Source: Mesorhabditis belari (taxonomy: Eukaryota; Nematoda; Chromadorea; Rhabditida; Rhabditidae). Taken from it: DNA of 64,000 nucleotides. The notes below the pieces were generated by a model, which was not told the DNA's origin, did no database searches, and was given only the letters and a program-made list of their open reading frames with translations. The stretch's first letter is position 1, and each line of letters starts with the position of its first letter. Below are positions 54,901-64,000 of this stretch, one piece after another. The stretch is taken from positions 744,001 to 808,000 of the forward strand of contig CAUEEP010000922.1 of NCBI GenBank assembly GCA_958450365.1, read 5' to 3'. The translations under genes were made by a program, and so were the position numbers.

Positions 54901-57713
54901 GGCATTTCTTAAAAGTTTACGCTTAGGATTCAATCGTTGCCCAACTTCCAACATCCACACAAAAACCAGAAACTTTAACAACAACAAGATCATCTTGTAG
55001 TGATCCAAGAAAGGAATGGTCGGAGTGCAGAGCTGAAGGGTTCGAAGAGTTTTTAGCATTCAAATTAGCTCTTAGATGTACACGTTCTTGTCGCAATCTA
55101 GCTGGCTCATGTATTCCAAATTTGTGCAAAGAGGGATGTGTATGCCGAGAACCGTAAGCTTGATCCGCAAGTGATATTTTTCTAATTTTCTAATCAAATC
55201 TAGATATGTTCTGTTTGATTTCAAAGATATGGATAGCCGTTGTGTGTTGCCGAGTGAATGCGAGAGTTCTTGTAGTGATCCGAAAAAGGTTTGAATAGCT
55301 GAATATTATTAACTGAAAGCTAAATAAGCTGTCTGTATATCATTCAGATAAACGAGTTTTTCAGGAGTTCATCACTTGTGGATCGGCTTGTCCACTAGGG
55401 TGCGATAACCGAAATCCAAGACATTGTACTCCGTGTGAAAAAGGATGTTTCTGCAAAAATGGTATATCCTAAAAAGGATGTTATCCCAAGAAATGTCGAA
55501 ATAGATAATTAAATTTAGGCTTTGTTTTTAAAAACTCATCGAATTGGCGAAATTCCGAGTGCATTTCGTTTGACGAATGCCCGAACGAGACGACAAAGGG
55601 AACCGCTTTCATTTCAGGTCATAGATTTTAGGAAATAACAAGTAAACAAGAAAAAAAAGTAATAGTAATATACAATAAAATCAATACAATCAACGTTTAC
55701 AAAACTCTTGCTTGTTTAGAATCATCTACATTCAGTCCAACAAGTGTTCCTAGTGCACCAGTCTCATTAGAGCCACCAAGAACCGAAGCGACAACTCCAT
55801 TTCCAATCCCTAGCTGTACGTTTTAAAGCTTATTTAAAGGTTTACTAATATGCTTAAAAGTATAGTTACTGTTTGAAAACAGAAGCAACTTTTCAGTGTC
55901 ACCAAGATGCCCATCGAGCACTCAAGACGTTGGCGGGAAAGCGTGCATCATGGACAGTGAATGTCCAAATGGACAAGTTCTTATTAAACTTATTAGACAA
56001 GAATATCTTATTAAACTATCTATATCTAAAAAATATCTATATCATGATTATCTTTAACTGTCGAAAATGATAGAGTTATCAAGAAATTTCAGTTCTGTTG
56101 TCGTGCCCAGATCGTCTCACTCAACTCATCGCCTCAACGATGCGCTTGTGAAGATGCGAATGCAGTGTACACAGCTTGCGGCACGCTATGCCCCGAATAT
56201 TGTGGACAATCAAGTGTAAGATCTTGTAAAGCAATAGATTTAGCTTTTCTACATATCCTTCCGTGTTTACGCTAACAATTCTAGAAGCCAGTTTGCTCTT
56301 CCACTTGCAATCCTTCATGTCAATGCGCTCCCGATTATGTGAGAATCCGAAATGAAATCAATGCGCCTTGTGTGAAAAAGGAGTTCTGTCCAAATATTTC
56401 TAGTAAGTTGAAATGGCAATATTGCACAATTTTAGTTTAAAAACTATACAACTCAAATAAATTTTTCGGCTCGAAAGACTCAACAGACCTCGGTGTTGGC
56501 CCGGTTGCAACAATGAGAGACATCACTCCAATTGTACAAGAAAAGGATCGATTCTCGCCGATTTATGTGGGTGAAAATGATCTCTATTTTTAAAAGATTG
56601 TATTGTAGCTGAGATTGTAGCTGAGATTGTAGCTAAACCTTTTTCCAAAGCCACTTTTACTTACGCTTACCTACACATTTAGAGAGATGTTGCCACAGCT
56701 CATCTCGTCTCTCCGCATTCATTCGTTTCTGGAAAGTTCACTTTCGAGAAAGTCACCGAGTCGGCCACGAGAGTGCGGGGTGAAATCTCTTTGGAAAAAT
56801 GACAAGCATATCCTTTTCAGGCACTCTAACTCAACTTCCGCCCGGCGCTCACGCTGTTGTCATGCACCAATTTGGTGATGTCACCGATGGGTGGGAAGTA
56901 TTTGCCAATAAACTCTAATATTTCTATAATAAAGAAGACTTATATAATAGAAGTTATTGACTCGCCGCAATGACGTCTATTTTCTAAAACTCGAGTTCAA
57001 TTTCAGGTGCTCCAGACTGGGTCCAGTCTTTATGGGATCAAAATCGCAAGTCTCAGCTTTACTGGGGGACATTGTTGGCGGTAAGACATTATACTTATAA
57101 TCATCATATTTATGATCATCATACTTACACGAAAATTTTAGGGAAAACAAATCCAACCGAGTTTATTCGAATCGTCGATTGGCCGGTGCAAGAGATTATT
57201 GGAAGAGGAGTCGCCATTTATTTACAAGTACACTACTGGACAATGAAATATCATATTTGAAAAACGATCGTCACTTTCGCGCGTCTGTAACTCCCTGGTC
57301 TTTACCGTATTTCTAAATATTAATATTACCATTGTGTAGCCCTTGAAAAGAGCGTTCAGAAAATGTATAACACTAATAGGTTAAACTCAAAGACAAGGGA
57401 GTTACAGACGCGCAAAAGTGAAGATTTTTTTTCAAATATGATATTTCATTGTCCAGTATTGTACCTACTTGCTCTCAATACATTGTATTGGACTTGTCAG
57501 AAAGTTCCTTTGGTTTACATTTACAAAAGTTTGTTAGCTGCTTTGGTTGAACAGTTTGAATGAAGTGTAAAAACTTTCTGGACAGCTTTGGAAGAAAAGA
57601 CTTTTCTGGACGATTAACCAAACTTTTCCTTTCAGAGCACAACAGAGTGGACTTTGAGAAATGAGGAGAGTCGGCCGCTTGCGTGTGGAATGATTGGAGT
57701 GTCACGAAGATAA
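48995..57713 (+). CDS. Secreted lustrin / thyroglobulin-1 / TIL-repeat protein with C-terminal Cu/Zn-SOD-like domain
   Basis: About 25 exons join in phase into roughly 1,000 residues. Order: signal peptide (MKLLISLILFVHRIRA); two lustrin-like Cys modules (CDGEFCC, CAEGKCC; 49141-49578); thyroglobulin type-1 (QCLAGTSTCWCVNGYGRRIE; 51917-52092); helical linker; TIL domains (SCQPGCQCLPGFVR with CIP; SVQGCFCQIPYILENG; CLLQCVPGCYCRSPYILL; CKEGCVCREPYVLFD; CEKGCFCKNGFVFKN; NPSCQCAPDYVRI) split by Pro/Thr linkers and one more lustrin-like module (RCPSSTQDVGGKACIMDSEC; CC); then a Cu/Zn-SOD fold (56490-57713: SGKFTFEKVTESATRVRGTL, LPPGAHAVVMHQFGDVTDGC, EIIGRGVAIYL, RPLACGMIGVSRR). TIL domains inhibit serine proteases; thyroglobulin-1 can inhibit cysteine proteases. 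The SOD part keeps the structural Cys pair and active-site Arg but lacks most metal-binding His, so it is probably not an enzyme. Extracellular. Introns carry a mariner (50868-51837) and a MITE (57234-57458). Confidence 0.8.
49597..49690. repeat. CTTTACTTTAA/CTTTACTTTGATTTACTTCAA tandem repeat
   Basis: Short AT-rich tandem repeat at the beginning of the long intron after the lustrin-like modules. Confidence 0.85.
50293..50420. repeat. 47-bp tandem repeat in an intron
   Basis: Three copies of TTCTGAGTCACTTAAATCCC + ATCCAACCTTGGTGATCCAATATGGA split across two phrases. The last copy is partial. Confidence 0.85.
50868..51837 (-). mobile_element. Mariner element with decayed transposase, in an intron
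   Basis: Ends TTGGGTCGGTGAATTGAAAA (left) and TTTTCAATTCACCAACCCAA (right), with TA flanks, total about 965 bp. The minus strand (51413-50979) encodes the C-terminal half of a DD34D transposase: INAIKYSGQLGKVNESLKEN, KIVLIHDNARSHVAKLTGSK (second Asp), LAHSPYSPNLSPFDYYFFRS (third Asp) and the tail. The N-terminal HTH and first Asp are not recognisable in 51420-51780. It is inserted against the direction of the host gene. Same family as the arms at 18741-20907. Confidence 0.9.
53406..53887 (-). CDS. Possible exons on the opposite strand within an intron
   Basis: The minus strand gives two open exon-like pieces: GKVRLHLQMVLAKKTITKNV after a TTTTTTCAG acceptor (53888-53896), and TYQHQKKKYTDRAKLCFPRR then SHLTDKLAKKAARTV after a TTTTAG acceptor near 53535. 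Basic composition would suit a small nucleic-acid-binding or ribosomal-type protein, but the first piece meets a stop before its donor in the matching frame and I do not recognise the family. It could be a nested gene or a pseudogene. Confidence 0.25.
57234..57458. mobile_element. Tc1/mariner-type MITE at an exon-intron border
   Basis: Second copy of the 21050-21274 element (CTGGACAATGAAATATCATA ... TATGATATTTCATTGTCCAG), with TA flanks. It begins within 10 bp of the last splice donor of the multi-domain gene (TTACAA|GTACAC), so the insertion nearly hit the SOD-like coding region. Confidence 0.85.
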
Positions 57714-57984
57714 GACCGATATATATCTTATTGTTGCTTTTCTTATAATAAAGCTTTATTGTTTACTTTAGCCAAATCCGCTTAAAATTGTCAAGTTTCC
57801 AAGAGTTACAAGGTTACAAGGCTTGATCGCGCTCATTACAAACACACAGATTGCACGTTTAGAACAAATTGCGGATAGAAATCTTTTAGTAAACAGACTC
57901 CCCAAAGATGTAAAGAATCAGTCTTGATTTTGAATACAGATTTACAATTTGAATTAATACAGAATCTAGTACAGAATTCTGTTC

Positions 57985-58598
57985 TACTAGGTTGAGGAAA
58001 AAGTGCCGACTCGGCGGCGAAAAACTGCAATTGACTGCAATTTTTATGCGCACTTTAATAACAAAAATAACAACAATTATTTCTCAAGAACCGATCATTA
58101 TCTACGACTTTCTGCCATCGATCTGCAAGCTTTCGGATCTGGTCAAAGTAACACTCCTTCAGACTCGAATCAAAGAACTCTTGACAAGCTTCTTCAATTT
58201 CTTCAACTTCTTCAAATGTTTCCGTTTCCAGCGGATTCAAAAATCGAAGCTCTCTTTCTTGGAAACTCATCTGGAATACAAAGATCAACATTGGTACAAC
58301 ACCAGCAAAAAAACAGCAAAAAATGCATAAAAACTGAATTTTTCGCAGCTAAGTCAGAACTTTTTCCTCAAGATTACAAAATAGAAAACACAAATTTTAC
58401 AAAATCCTACCTGTTGAGGTGATCGGTGTTGAGGTAATCAAAGTTTACAAAATTCACCGATCACCTGTTGAGGTGATCGGTCGAGAGTCATGAGAACGCT
58501 CGGAAAGTGGAATAGAAATGAGATGTGATAATGGAAACGAAATGTAGCTGAAATTTTAGCTAAGTTAGCTGAGTCAAAACTTTTCCCCCCAACCTAAT
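57985..58598 (-). mobile_element. Mariner remnant with C-terminal transposase tail, copy 2
   Basis: Left end CTAGGTTGAGGAAAAAGTGC, right end ACTTTTCCCCCCAACCTAA, TA flanks. The minus strand encodes ACQEFFDSSLKECYFDQIRK then LADRWQKVVDNDRF, the mariner C-terminus. A GATCACCTGTTGAGGTGATC direct/inverted duplication sits at 58410-58480. Sister of 42974-43525; it preserves both ITRs where that copy has lost the right one. Confidence 0.85.
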
Positions 58599-58699
58599 AA
58601 GACAAAATAAACGCTTTTCTTTTTTCTTCAAAATAGATTTTTTTTCTGAGAAATCTAATGAATTCTACCTGCTTAATTTGATTTATTCCAGGAAATACG

Positions 58700-58968
58700 T
58701 ACCGTAAATACTGTAATAGTACCCCACCCCCCTCGTACAGTCGCGTAGTTGCAAAAGTTTTTTAGTATTTCATTTTTTTCGAAGCGCCCGTACTTTCAAA
58801 AATGCGTTTTTGGTATCAAAAAATAGCTGAAATTCAGGGCTATTTTTTGATACCTAAGCGCGCATTGTAGCATAAACCAGTGTCGAGAAAAACTCGTTTC
58901 AAAGCTAGACTACGCAACACTCCGCCCCGTCATTATGGGGGCGGGGTACTATTACAGTATTTGCGGTA
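58700..58968. mobile_element. Palindromic MITE, ends CCGTAAATACTGTAATAGTA, copy 2
   Basis: Same family as 22874-23270 but shorter, having one internal GGTATCAAAAAATAGC inverted pair. TA flanks. Confidence 0.85.
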
Positions 58969-59472
58969 AGTAAAAGTACTGAAAAAACGGGACTTGTGAG
59001 AAATCGAAGAACTTTCCCCCAATCTCTCAATCAACATTTCCTCATTTTTGGCGAGGCCGTCAATAAGACGAAAATTTCTCTCAAGAAATTTCATTTCTCT
59101 ATTTCCGTTGGCATTTTGTTTGTGAATTGATTTGTCTTAAAGAAAAGCAGAGAAATTCATTTATCAATTTCATGTTCATTTATCAACTTATACAAAACAT
59201 CAACTTTTTCAAAAAAAAAGGATAGTTCATTTTGAACATAAAACTTTTCAAAAGTTAGTTACTTTATGTACTCTTTGCTGAAACCAATTTTCCACTTCAC
59301 AAACAAGTTTCCTTTGAAAAATCTTCCAAGTTTCCTTTCAAAATGTTTACAGAGAAATTTCTCTTCGCAAAATCGCTTCTTTTTGATTTTTGATTTGTTT
59401 GTTTTTTCCGGTCTATTTGGCCTTGCATTTGGCATAATTTCTAGTGATTTAGTTACCCAATTCTTCTGGACA

Positions 59473-61329
59473 ATGTGGCTATTTCTAACAATTTTGATCT
59501 TTCTATCAACTGGTAGAGTTATCAAAGATTTTTCCTGTTAGAATTTCCAGATTTTAGCTATTGCTCAAGATTGTTCACAAGAAAAAGATCGTGGAGAGCG
59601 CTGTGATACCGATCAACCAAAGCAGAAATTTGCCTTTGAGCCAAAAACAGGTCTAATTTGTAAACACCAAAATTTCGCATTTATTTTGTTCATTTTTCTA
59701 TTCAATATTTATTAGACTTGTGCAGTGTGAGAGAGAATACCGATGGGGGCAATGATTATTCGATATTTATTCCGAATCTAGCACAATACTAATCTAGCGA
59801 GAAAATACAAAATAATAGAATCAATCGTTAGTTCAGTGTTTCATAGCAATACGAAAAAGCAATACGAAGAGAATATACGGAAAGAAGCCTATAAAGTGGG
59901 CTCCGTCCCTTTATCATAAAAGCGATCTTTTATTTTCTCGACAATACGGTTCCCATACGGTTCCAATACGATTCCAATAAGGTTCCAATACGGTTCCTAA
60001 TACGGTTCCAATAAGGTTCCAATACGGTTCCAATAAGGTTCCAATAAGGTTCCAATACGGTTCCAATACGGCTCCAATACGGTTCCAATACGGCTCCAAT
60101 ACGGTTCCAATAAGGTTCCAATACGGTTCCAATACAGCTCCAATAAGGTTCCAATACGGTTCCAATACGGCTCCAGAGACGGGACAAGAAAATCGGACAT
60201 TCAAATCAAAACATTAAATAAGATTTTACAGAAAAGAGCCACTTTTCTGCACAAGACTTATTTTTATTAGACTTACTAAATTATTAGACTTCAGGTGACT
60301 GCGTTCCCTTTTATTATTTGGGATGTAAAGGAACGGAGAACAAATTCGCCACATACAAAGAGTGCAAATCGTTTTGTTCGAAGAAAAACGACTCAACCAG
60401 TAACCGAGTCGGTAAGTGAAAGCCTATTATAATGTAGTAGTAAGTTAATGTAGTAGTAAGTTTAATGCTAATAAGTTTACCAATTTCGCAGCCAAGCCTT
60501 TCTCTTTCCAGTTGATGTCTGTGAGCTGAAAACCGATGCGAAAATCCCGGATCTAGCTGTCTCGTGCTCTGACGGAAACATTTGCAATGAGGGATATGAG
60601 TGCAAGAATGCGAAATGGTGTTGTCCGACAAAAAGTAGAGAAGTTGAACAGATAAAAGCCTATATTAGACATCTTATAAAACCCGCCTAACGACGGGTTT
60701 TTCTTGTTTTGAGGCTGGTTTTGGCTTTGAGTTTTGAGGCGTTTGAGCCCAAACATTGCCGTCGTCAAGCAGCTGCGAGCGCCGATTTTTACAACGCACG
60801 CGATCCGGGTTCGACCCCCGATAGTGACACTCAACTTCGAATTTTTTAATTTTAAATGCCACAACTATATTAGATTTTAAGACTTTTTCGCTTTTCGTTT
60901 CAATTTTTTTCGCTCAAAGATGGAAAGAGCCTGTACAGACGGACAGACTGAACTTTTATATAGATTAGAAGGAAAGAGTACAGGAGGAAAGAGCCTGTAC
61001 AGACGGACACTGATCTTTTATATAGATTAGCTTGATCAGTGTTGACAATAAATCTCAAAAGTGATTCAAATACTCTTTCAGCCACAATCTGCAATCTCCC
61101 TGCTTCATCAGGAAACGAGGCGGTGAGCGGTATTCATTATGGCCGTTATGTGTACATGATTGGACTCAAAAATTGCATTCGCTTCAGCTATTTTGGACTT
61201 GGTGGGGAATTCTTGAATTAGAAACTGATTAAGTCATAAATCATTTCAGATAAAGAAGAAATTTTAGAGGGTAACTTCAACAACTTCAAAACATTCAATG
61301 ATTGCAAGAGTTTTTGCGGAGATTTGTGA
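59473..61329 (+). CDS. Secreted Kunitz / lustrin-like / Kunitz-like protein
   Basis: Six exons join in phase into about 190 residues. Exon 1 (59473-59512) is the signal peptide MWLFLTILIFLST. A Kunitz (BPTI) domain follows: DCSQEKDRGERC, FEPKTGDCVPFYYLGCKGTE, KFATYKECKSFC with all six Cys. A lustrin-like module (CELKT...CSDGNICNEGYECK, WCC) comes next. A second Kunitz-like domain (ICNLPASSGNEA, NCIRFSYFGL, NFNNFKTFNDCKSFC) has only four Cys; the two missing are Cys2 and Cys4, the bridge that holds the reactive loop. In the first domain the residue after Cys2 (the P1 site) appears to be Asp, unlike Lys/Arg in trypsin inhibitors, so its target is probably not trypsin. Extracellular. An intron contains the GGTTCCAATAC minisatellite. 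Next to the TIL multi-domain gene, in the same direction. Confidence 0.8.
59945..60175. repeat. GGTTCCAATAC/GGTTCCAATAA minisatellite in an intron
   Basis: About 20 tandem 11-bp units with GGCTCCAATAC variants, all frames open on the minus strand (YWNRIGT-type repeats). Located in the intron before the Kunitz-1 C-terminal exon. Confidence 0.95.
60670..60870 (+). tRNA. tRNA-like segment preceded by a hairpin, in an intron
   Basis: 60680-60705 is a hairpin (AAACCCG ... CGGGTTT) followed by T5. 60757-60829 has CGATCCGGGTTCGACCCCCG (B-box and T-arm) with an upstream CAGCTGCGAGCGCC. A matching 5' acceptor strand is not present. It could be a tRNA-derived SINE fragment. Confidence 0.3.
60910..61030. 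repeat. Two tandem copies of a 65-bp segment
   Basis: AAAGAGCCTGTACAGACGGACA and TTTTATATAGATTAG recur at 60923-60968 and 60986-61030, in the intron before the last Kunitz exons. Confidence 0.75.
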
Positions 61330-62118
61330 TTTATTTTGAGGATTTTTTTTGTCGTTTCGATGTTTTTGTAAATAAAGTTTACACAAATTGTAATGTTAAT
61401 TGAATTGAAATTGAATATTTGAATACAGATATCTAGAAAAGCAAACATATTAAACGAAATAAACAAGCTAGGATGAAAATCTCTTGTAAAACTAACGTTT
61501 GATTCAAGAAAGAATAAAGGGAAGAGTCGATAAAAAAGATTTGAGAAAGAAAGATTTCTCTACTCAGTTTTTTCAAATTGTTGTTTGGAAATCTTTCAAA
61601 TAATCGATGGCTTTGTGAGCTGAATTTTTGCAAAGCAGCCACCGATTCTAAACAAAGCAGCCACCGATTCTAAACAAAGCAGCTATCGATTTGTTTACAG
61701 GTAAGGACTTTCAATATTCTTCAATCTCACTTACCTTCACACCATAACAATTCACCTTTGTGCTCTTTATTGGAGTTTTTTGTCTGTAACTTCCTTTCGT
61801 TTTTTCAACTTTCTTTCAACTTTCTTTTGAAACAAACACACTTTTCGGTGGTTGGTTTTGAATTTTTGAACTCGTAACTTTGAACTATTGTATAGTTAGC
61901 CTCTCATTGCCAACTGAGATCATTTCGACATTGGTGTTGATTGGAAAAGAACCTAAATACTAGAGTAAGGCATGAGGCCCTATTCTGGAGGGACACGCGT
62001 CGGCTCATTGGTAGAGCGTTCGCCCGGTAAGCGAGATGTCGCGGCTTTGAATCCCGACGCCGACCATGTTTTGTATTTCCAGCCCCAACCCATAAAAGGA
62101 CCAAGTGTCCAATACTAG
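61330..62118. other. Intergenic 3' of the Kunitz gene
   Basis: AAAGCAGCCACCGATTCTAAA occurs twice at 61633-61675 and again at about 62800. No exon was seen; the tRNA-like sequence at 61998 is inside. Confidence 0.5.
61998..62065 (+). tRNA. tRNA-Thr(GGT)-like sequence
   Basis: CGTCGGC at the 5' end and GCCGACC at the 3' end pair 6/7 as an acceptor stem; CATTGGTAGAGCG is a D-arm; TTCGC-CCGGTAA-GCGAG is an anticodon arm with GGT in the anticodon position. The T-arm (GTCGCGG...CCCGAC with TTTGAATC) has a bulge and a non-canonical loop. Probably a slightly decayed tRNA-Thr; it is the best of the tRNA-like sequences here. Confidence 0.5.
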
Positions 62119-62470
62119 TTGTACATTTCATTAGTACTCACCTTTACATTTGGACTGTTGCATAGAAACTGTTCGATATGGAAAACTCACGACACTGCAT
62201 TGTCTCTGCCACATGAGATTCATCGTCTATCTCGATATCAAATTAAACCCGATCCCGGCATACGATCGCAAACATTTCTCGTTTTGTTCCAATTTCATTA
62301 GAAGATTAATGTCGTTTGTTTTTCTCGAATAATTGTTACTTAGATCGAATACAAAATATTCTCACTCCGATACTCCACGAGGAATTGCGTGGTGGTTGTG
62401 GTTGTCGTTTACACTGTAGTAGTTGTCGCGAAAGTTTTGCTCGACGAAAGGAGTGTCATCTCTGAGATTT
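62119..62470 (+). CDS. Unrecognised Cys-rich exons
   Basis: One open stretch (62138-62332) reads LDCCIETVRYGKLTTLHCLC then LDIKLNPIPAYDRKHF, and a second after an ACTTAG acceptor (62342) reads DRIQNILTPILHEELRGGCG then CRLHCSSCRESFARRKECHL and stop at 62468. Both are Cys-rich and could belong to one secreted protein, but start, donor and phase are uncertain and no family is recognised. Confidence 0.3.
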
Positions 62471-64000
62471 CAGAGATTAAAGAATAAAGAAAATAAGCGT
62501 ACTCATTTTAGCTATAAATTTACTATTCAACAAAAAAAAATCCTATCAAAACAATGAAAAAAATGAGTTTCCATTTAGGGCTTAGGGGTTGAGTGCTGGG
62601 GTTGTGCTTGTATATTGTATATTGTATATTGTTGTACCTATGTGCTTGTATATTGTTTGTACCACATTATTGTGAATAAATGTGATTTTTATAAGAGTTA
62701 TACAAAATAGCTTTTCCGCGGTGTACTGTAGTTTGCTGAAGGCTTACCAAACGTACCATGGTACCATAAATGGCTTACCAAACGTACCATGGTACCAACA
62801 AAGCAGCCACCGATTCTAAAAACCCATTCAGCTACCGATGTTGCCAAATGCCATTGTTACACAACTACAAAGTTACCCAGTTTTAATTCACCCCCTAAAA
62901 CTTTATTTCTTAATTTCAGACAGGCAATTGTGAAGCTGTTCTGCATAAAAATTGCCTTGTATCAATATCAACGTAAATCTTGCAAGCATATCCATTCAAT
63001 TTTGCTTTATTTCACTCTAGATTTAAGATCTTTTCCAGTGAGATCATAAATCACACTGGAATAGCTTTCCATCTAGAGATCTAGGTAACTCCCCCACAAA
63101 TGAGCCTCGGAAATTGAGGTTTCCCCCACTCGAAACTAATGATTTTAATCGCCACTTTTGCTTTGCAAAATCTCTCCCCATTATTAGTCTCCGAACACAC
63201 AAAAGAAGCACTTTCCATCTAGAGAAATATGCAATTTCACGAACTGTCTTTGCAACAATTGTGCAACAAGTTTATGCTTTTTAAAGTTGAGTGCTGGGAT
63301 TGTGCTTGTAAGACTGTTTGTACTTGAGCTTGTTTGTACGACATTATTGTGAATAAATGTGCTTGTTATAAGAGTTATAAGAGTTATATCTGTTTCTGCA
63401 ATGCTGTTCTGCATTAGCAAAGTCATTAAATTTGTCAAGAAACAAACTGAAACAGGTTTTTGTCTCTGTAATTTATGTATAACTCTAGCTCTGATATCCC
63501 TTTGTACTTTCTTTGAATAAATCCAGTTCTTCATAGTGTACTGTAGTGTATAGACTAACTTAAAGAGTTAGTAAGTGATGATCAGCCTTTATACACCTTG
63601 TGTAATCAATCAAAGAAGAGGAAGAAGTAATTTCTGGGAAAGAGTTCCACTTTTAGTATCACCGAACTAATTTGCTGGGCTAATTTCCGTGGTTATCGGT
63701 GACTGGGGAGGAAAGAGGAAAGAGGAAAGAGGAAAGAGGAAAGAAGAAAGAAGAAAGAGGAAAGAAGAAAGAGGAAAGTGAGAGAAAAGGGTGCGTTCAT
63801 TTCAGAAAAGGTGGAAGGAGAGAGGGAGAACGATGGGGAATGAACGGGTGTCCCTGGCAACACCCCATCATCTCCATCATGCCCTTTTGGACTTCTCCTT
63901 TCACTCTCCTTCGTTCTCAAAAGGAAAAGAACGCACTTTCTTCACACAGTCTACTCTTTTCCTTTCCCTACCATTCACTCAAATCTCACAAAGCTTTCTA
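62471..64000. other. Intergenic; short duplications and purine repeat
   Basis: 62590-62705 and 63283-63378 are copies of GAGTGCTGGGRTTGTGCTTG ... ATTATTGTGAATAAATGTG. GGCTTACCAAACGTACCATG is duplicated at 62742 and 62770. 63705-63780 is a GGAAAGA/GAAAGAA array. Possible promoter-like pyrimidine blocks to the right (63880-64000) have no assignable gene in the window. Confidence 0.5.

Larger units (their letters stand above)
57714..59472. other. Intergenic between the multi-domain gene and the Kunitz gene
   Basis: Contains the mariner remnant 57985-58598 and the MITE 58700-58968. The poly-A-like AATAAAGC lies at 57749. 58969-59472 is AT-rich with no other gene seen. Confidence 0.55.

Noticed and set aside
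59266..59541. A 91-codon membrane-like open frame upstream of the Kunitz gene
   Set aside because: The real first exon is an internal ATG in another frame (59473), which splices in phase to the Kunitz domain and gives a proper signal peptide.

Overview
This is a window of nematode nuclear DNA. The support is: AT-rich sequence; many short introns (about 45-100 bp) ending in the worm-like acceptor TTTTCAG/TTTTAG; an array of TTAGGC, the nematode telomere hexamer, at 8923-9185; secreted cysteine-rich multi-domain genes (EB, lustrin-like, thyroglobulin type-1, TIL, Kunitz) typical of nematodes; and a heavy load of mariner-type transposons and palindromic MITEs. The species cannot be named from sequence alone. 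I joined exons by hand, using splice sites, reading-frame phase and domain signatures; no transcript data were available. Almost all long open frames in the window are either exons of these split genes or simple repeats that happen to lack stops.

Layout. 1-17,000 is gene-poor: an HSP90 pseudogene scrap (1183-1360), satellites (CAG-rich 14-mer, GATA/GACA, TTTGC/TTAGC, TTAGGC), mariner-type MITEs and tandem duplications. 17,083-18,607 (-) is a secreted nitrobindin-like gene. 18,741-20,594 is a 1.85-kb palindrome built on mariner arms. 21,958-26,550 (-) is a secreted Cys-rich gene whose introns hold at least three transposon insertions. 28,281-31,967 (-) is a secreted EB/lustrin-like gene. 32,400-36,200 holds a pogo-like scrap, a partial membrane-protein gene, a mariner remnant carrying a minisatellite, and an array of TTCTAGAA sites. 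37,216-38,080 (-) encodes a 49-residue Gly/Ala-rich secreted peptide in three tiny exons. 38,901-39,851 is a large mariner MITE.

41,008-42,820 and 44,889-47,917 (+) are tandem paralogues of a glycine N-acyltransferase-like GNAT enzyme; the second has introns filled by a Merlin transposase fragment and nested MITEs. 48,995-57,713 (+) reads as one roughly 1,000-residue secreted protein: signal peptide, lustrin-like Cys modules, thyroglobulin type-1 domain, several TIL (trypsin-inhibitor-like) domains, and a C-terminal Cu/Zn superoxide dismutase-like domain that has lost most metal ligands. It is followed by a Kunitz/lustrin/Kunitz gene (59,473-61,329, +). The last 2.7 kb holds a tRNA-Thr-like sequence, unrecognised Cys-rich exons and short duplications.

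The right half therefore looks like a cluster of secreted protease-inhibitor-type genes beside two acyltransferases. The most interesting candidate is the inhibitor/pseudo-SOD fusion.
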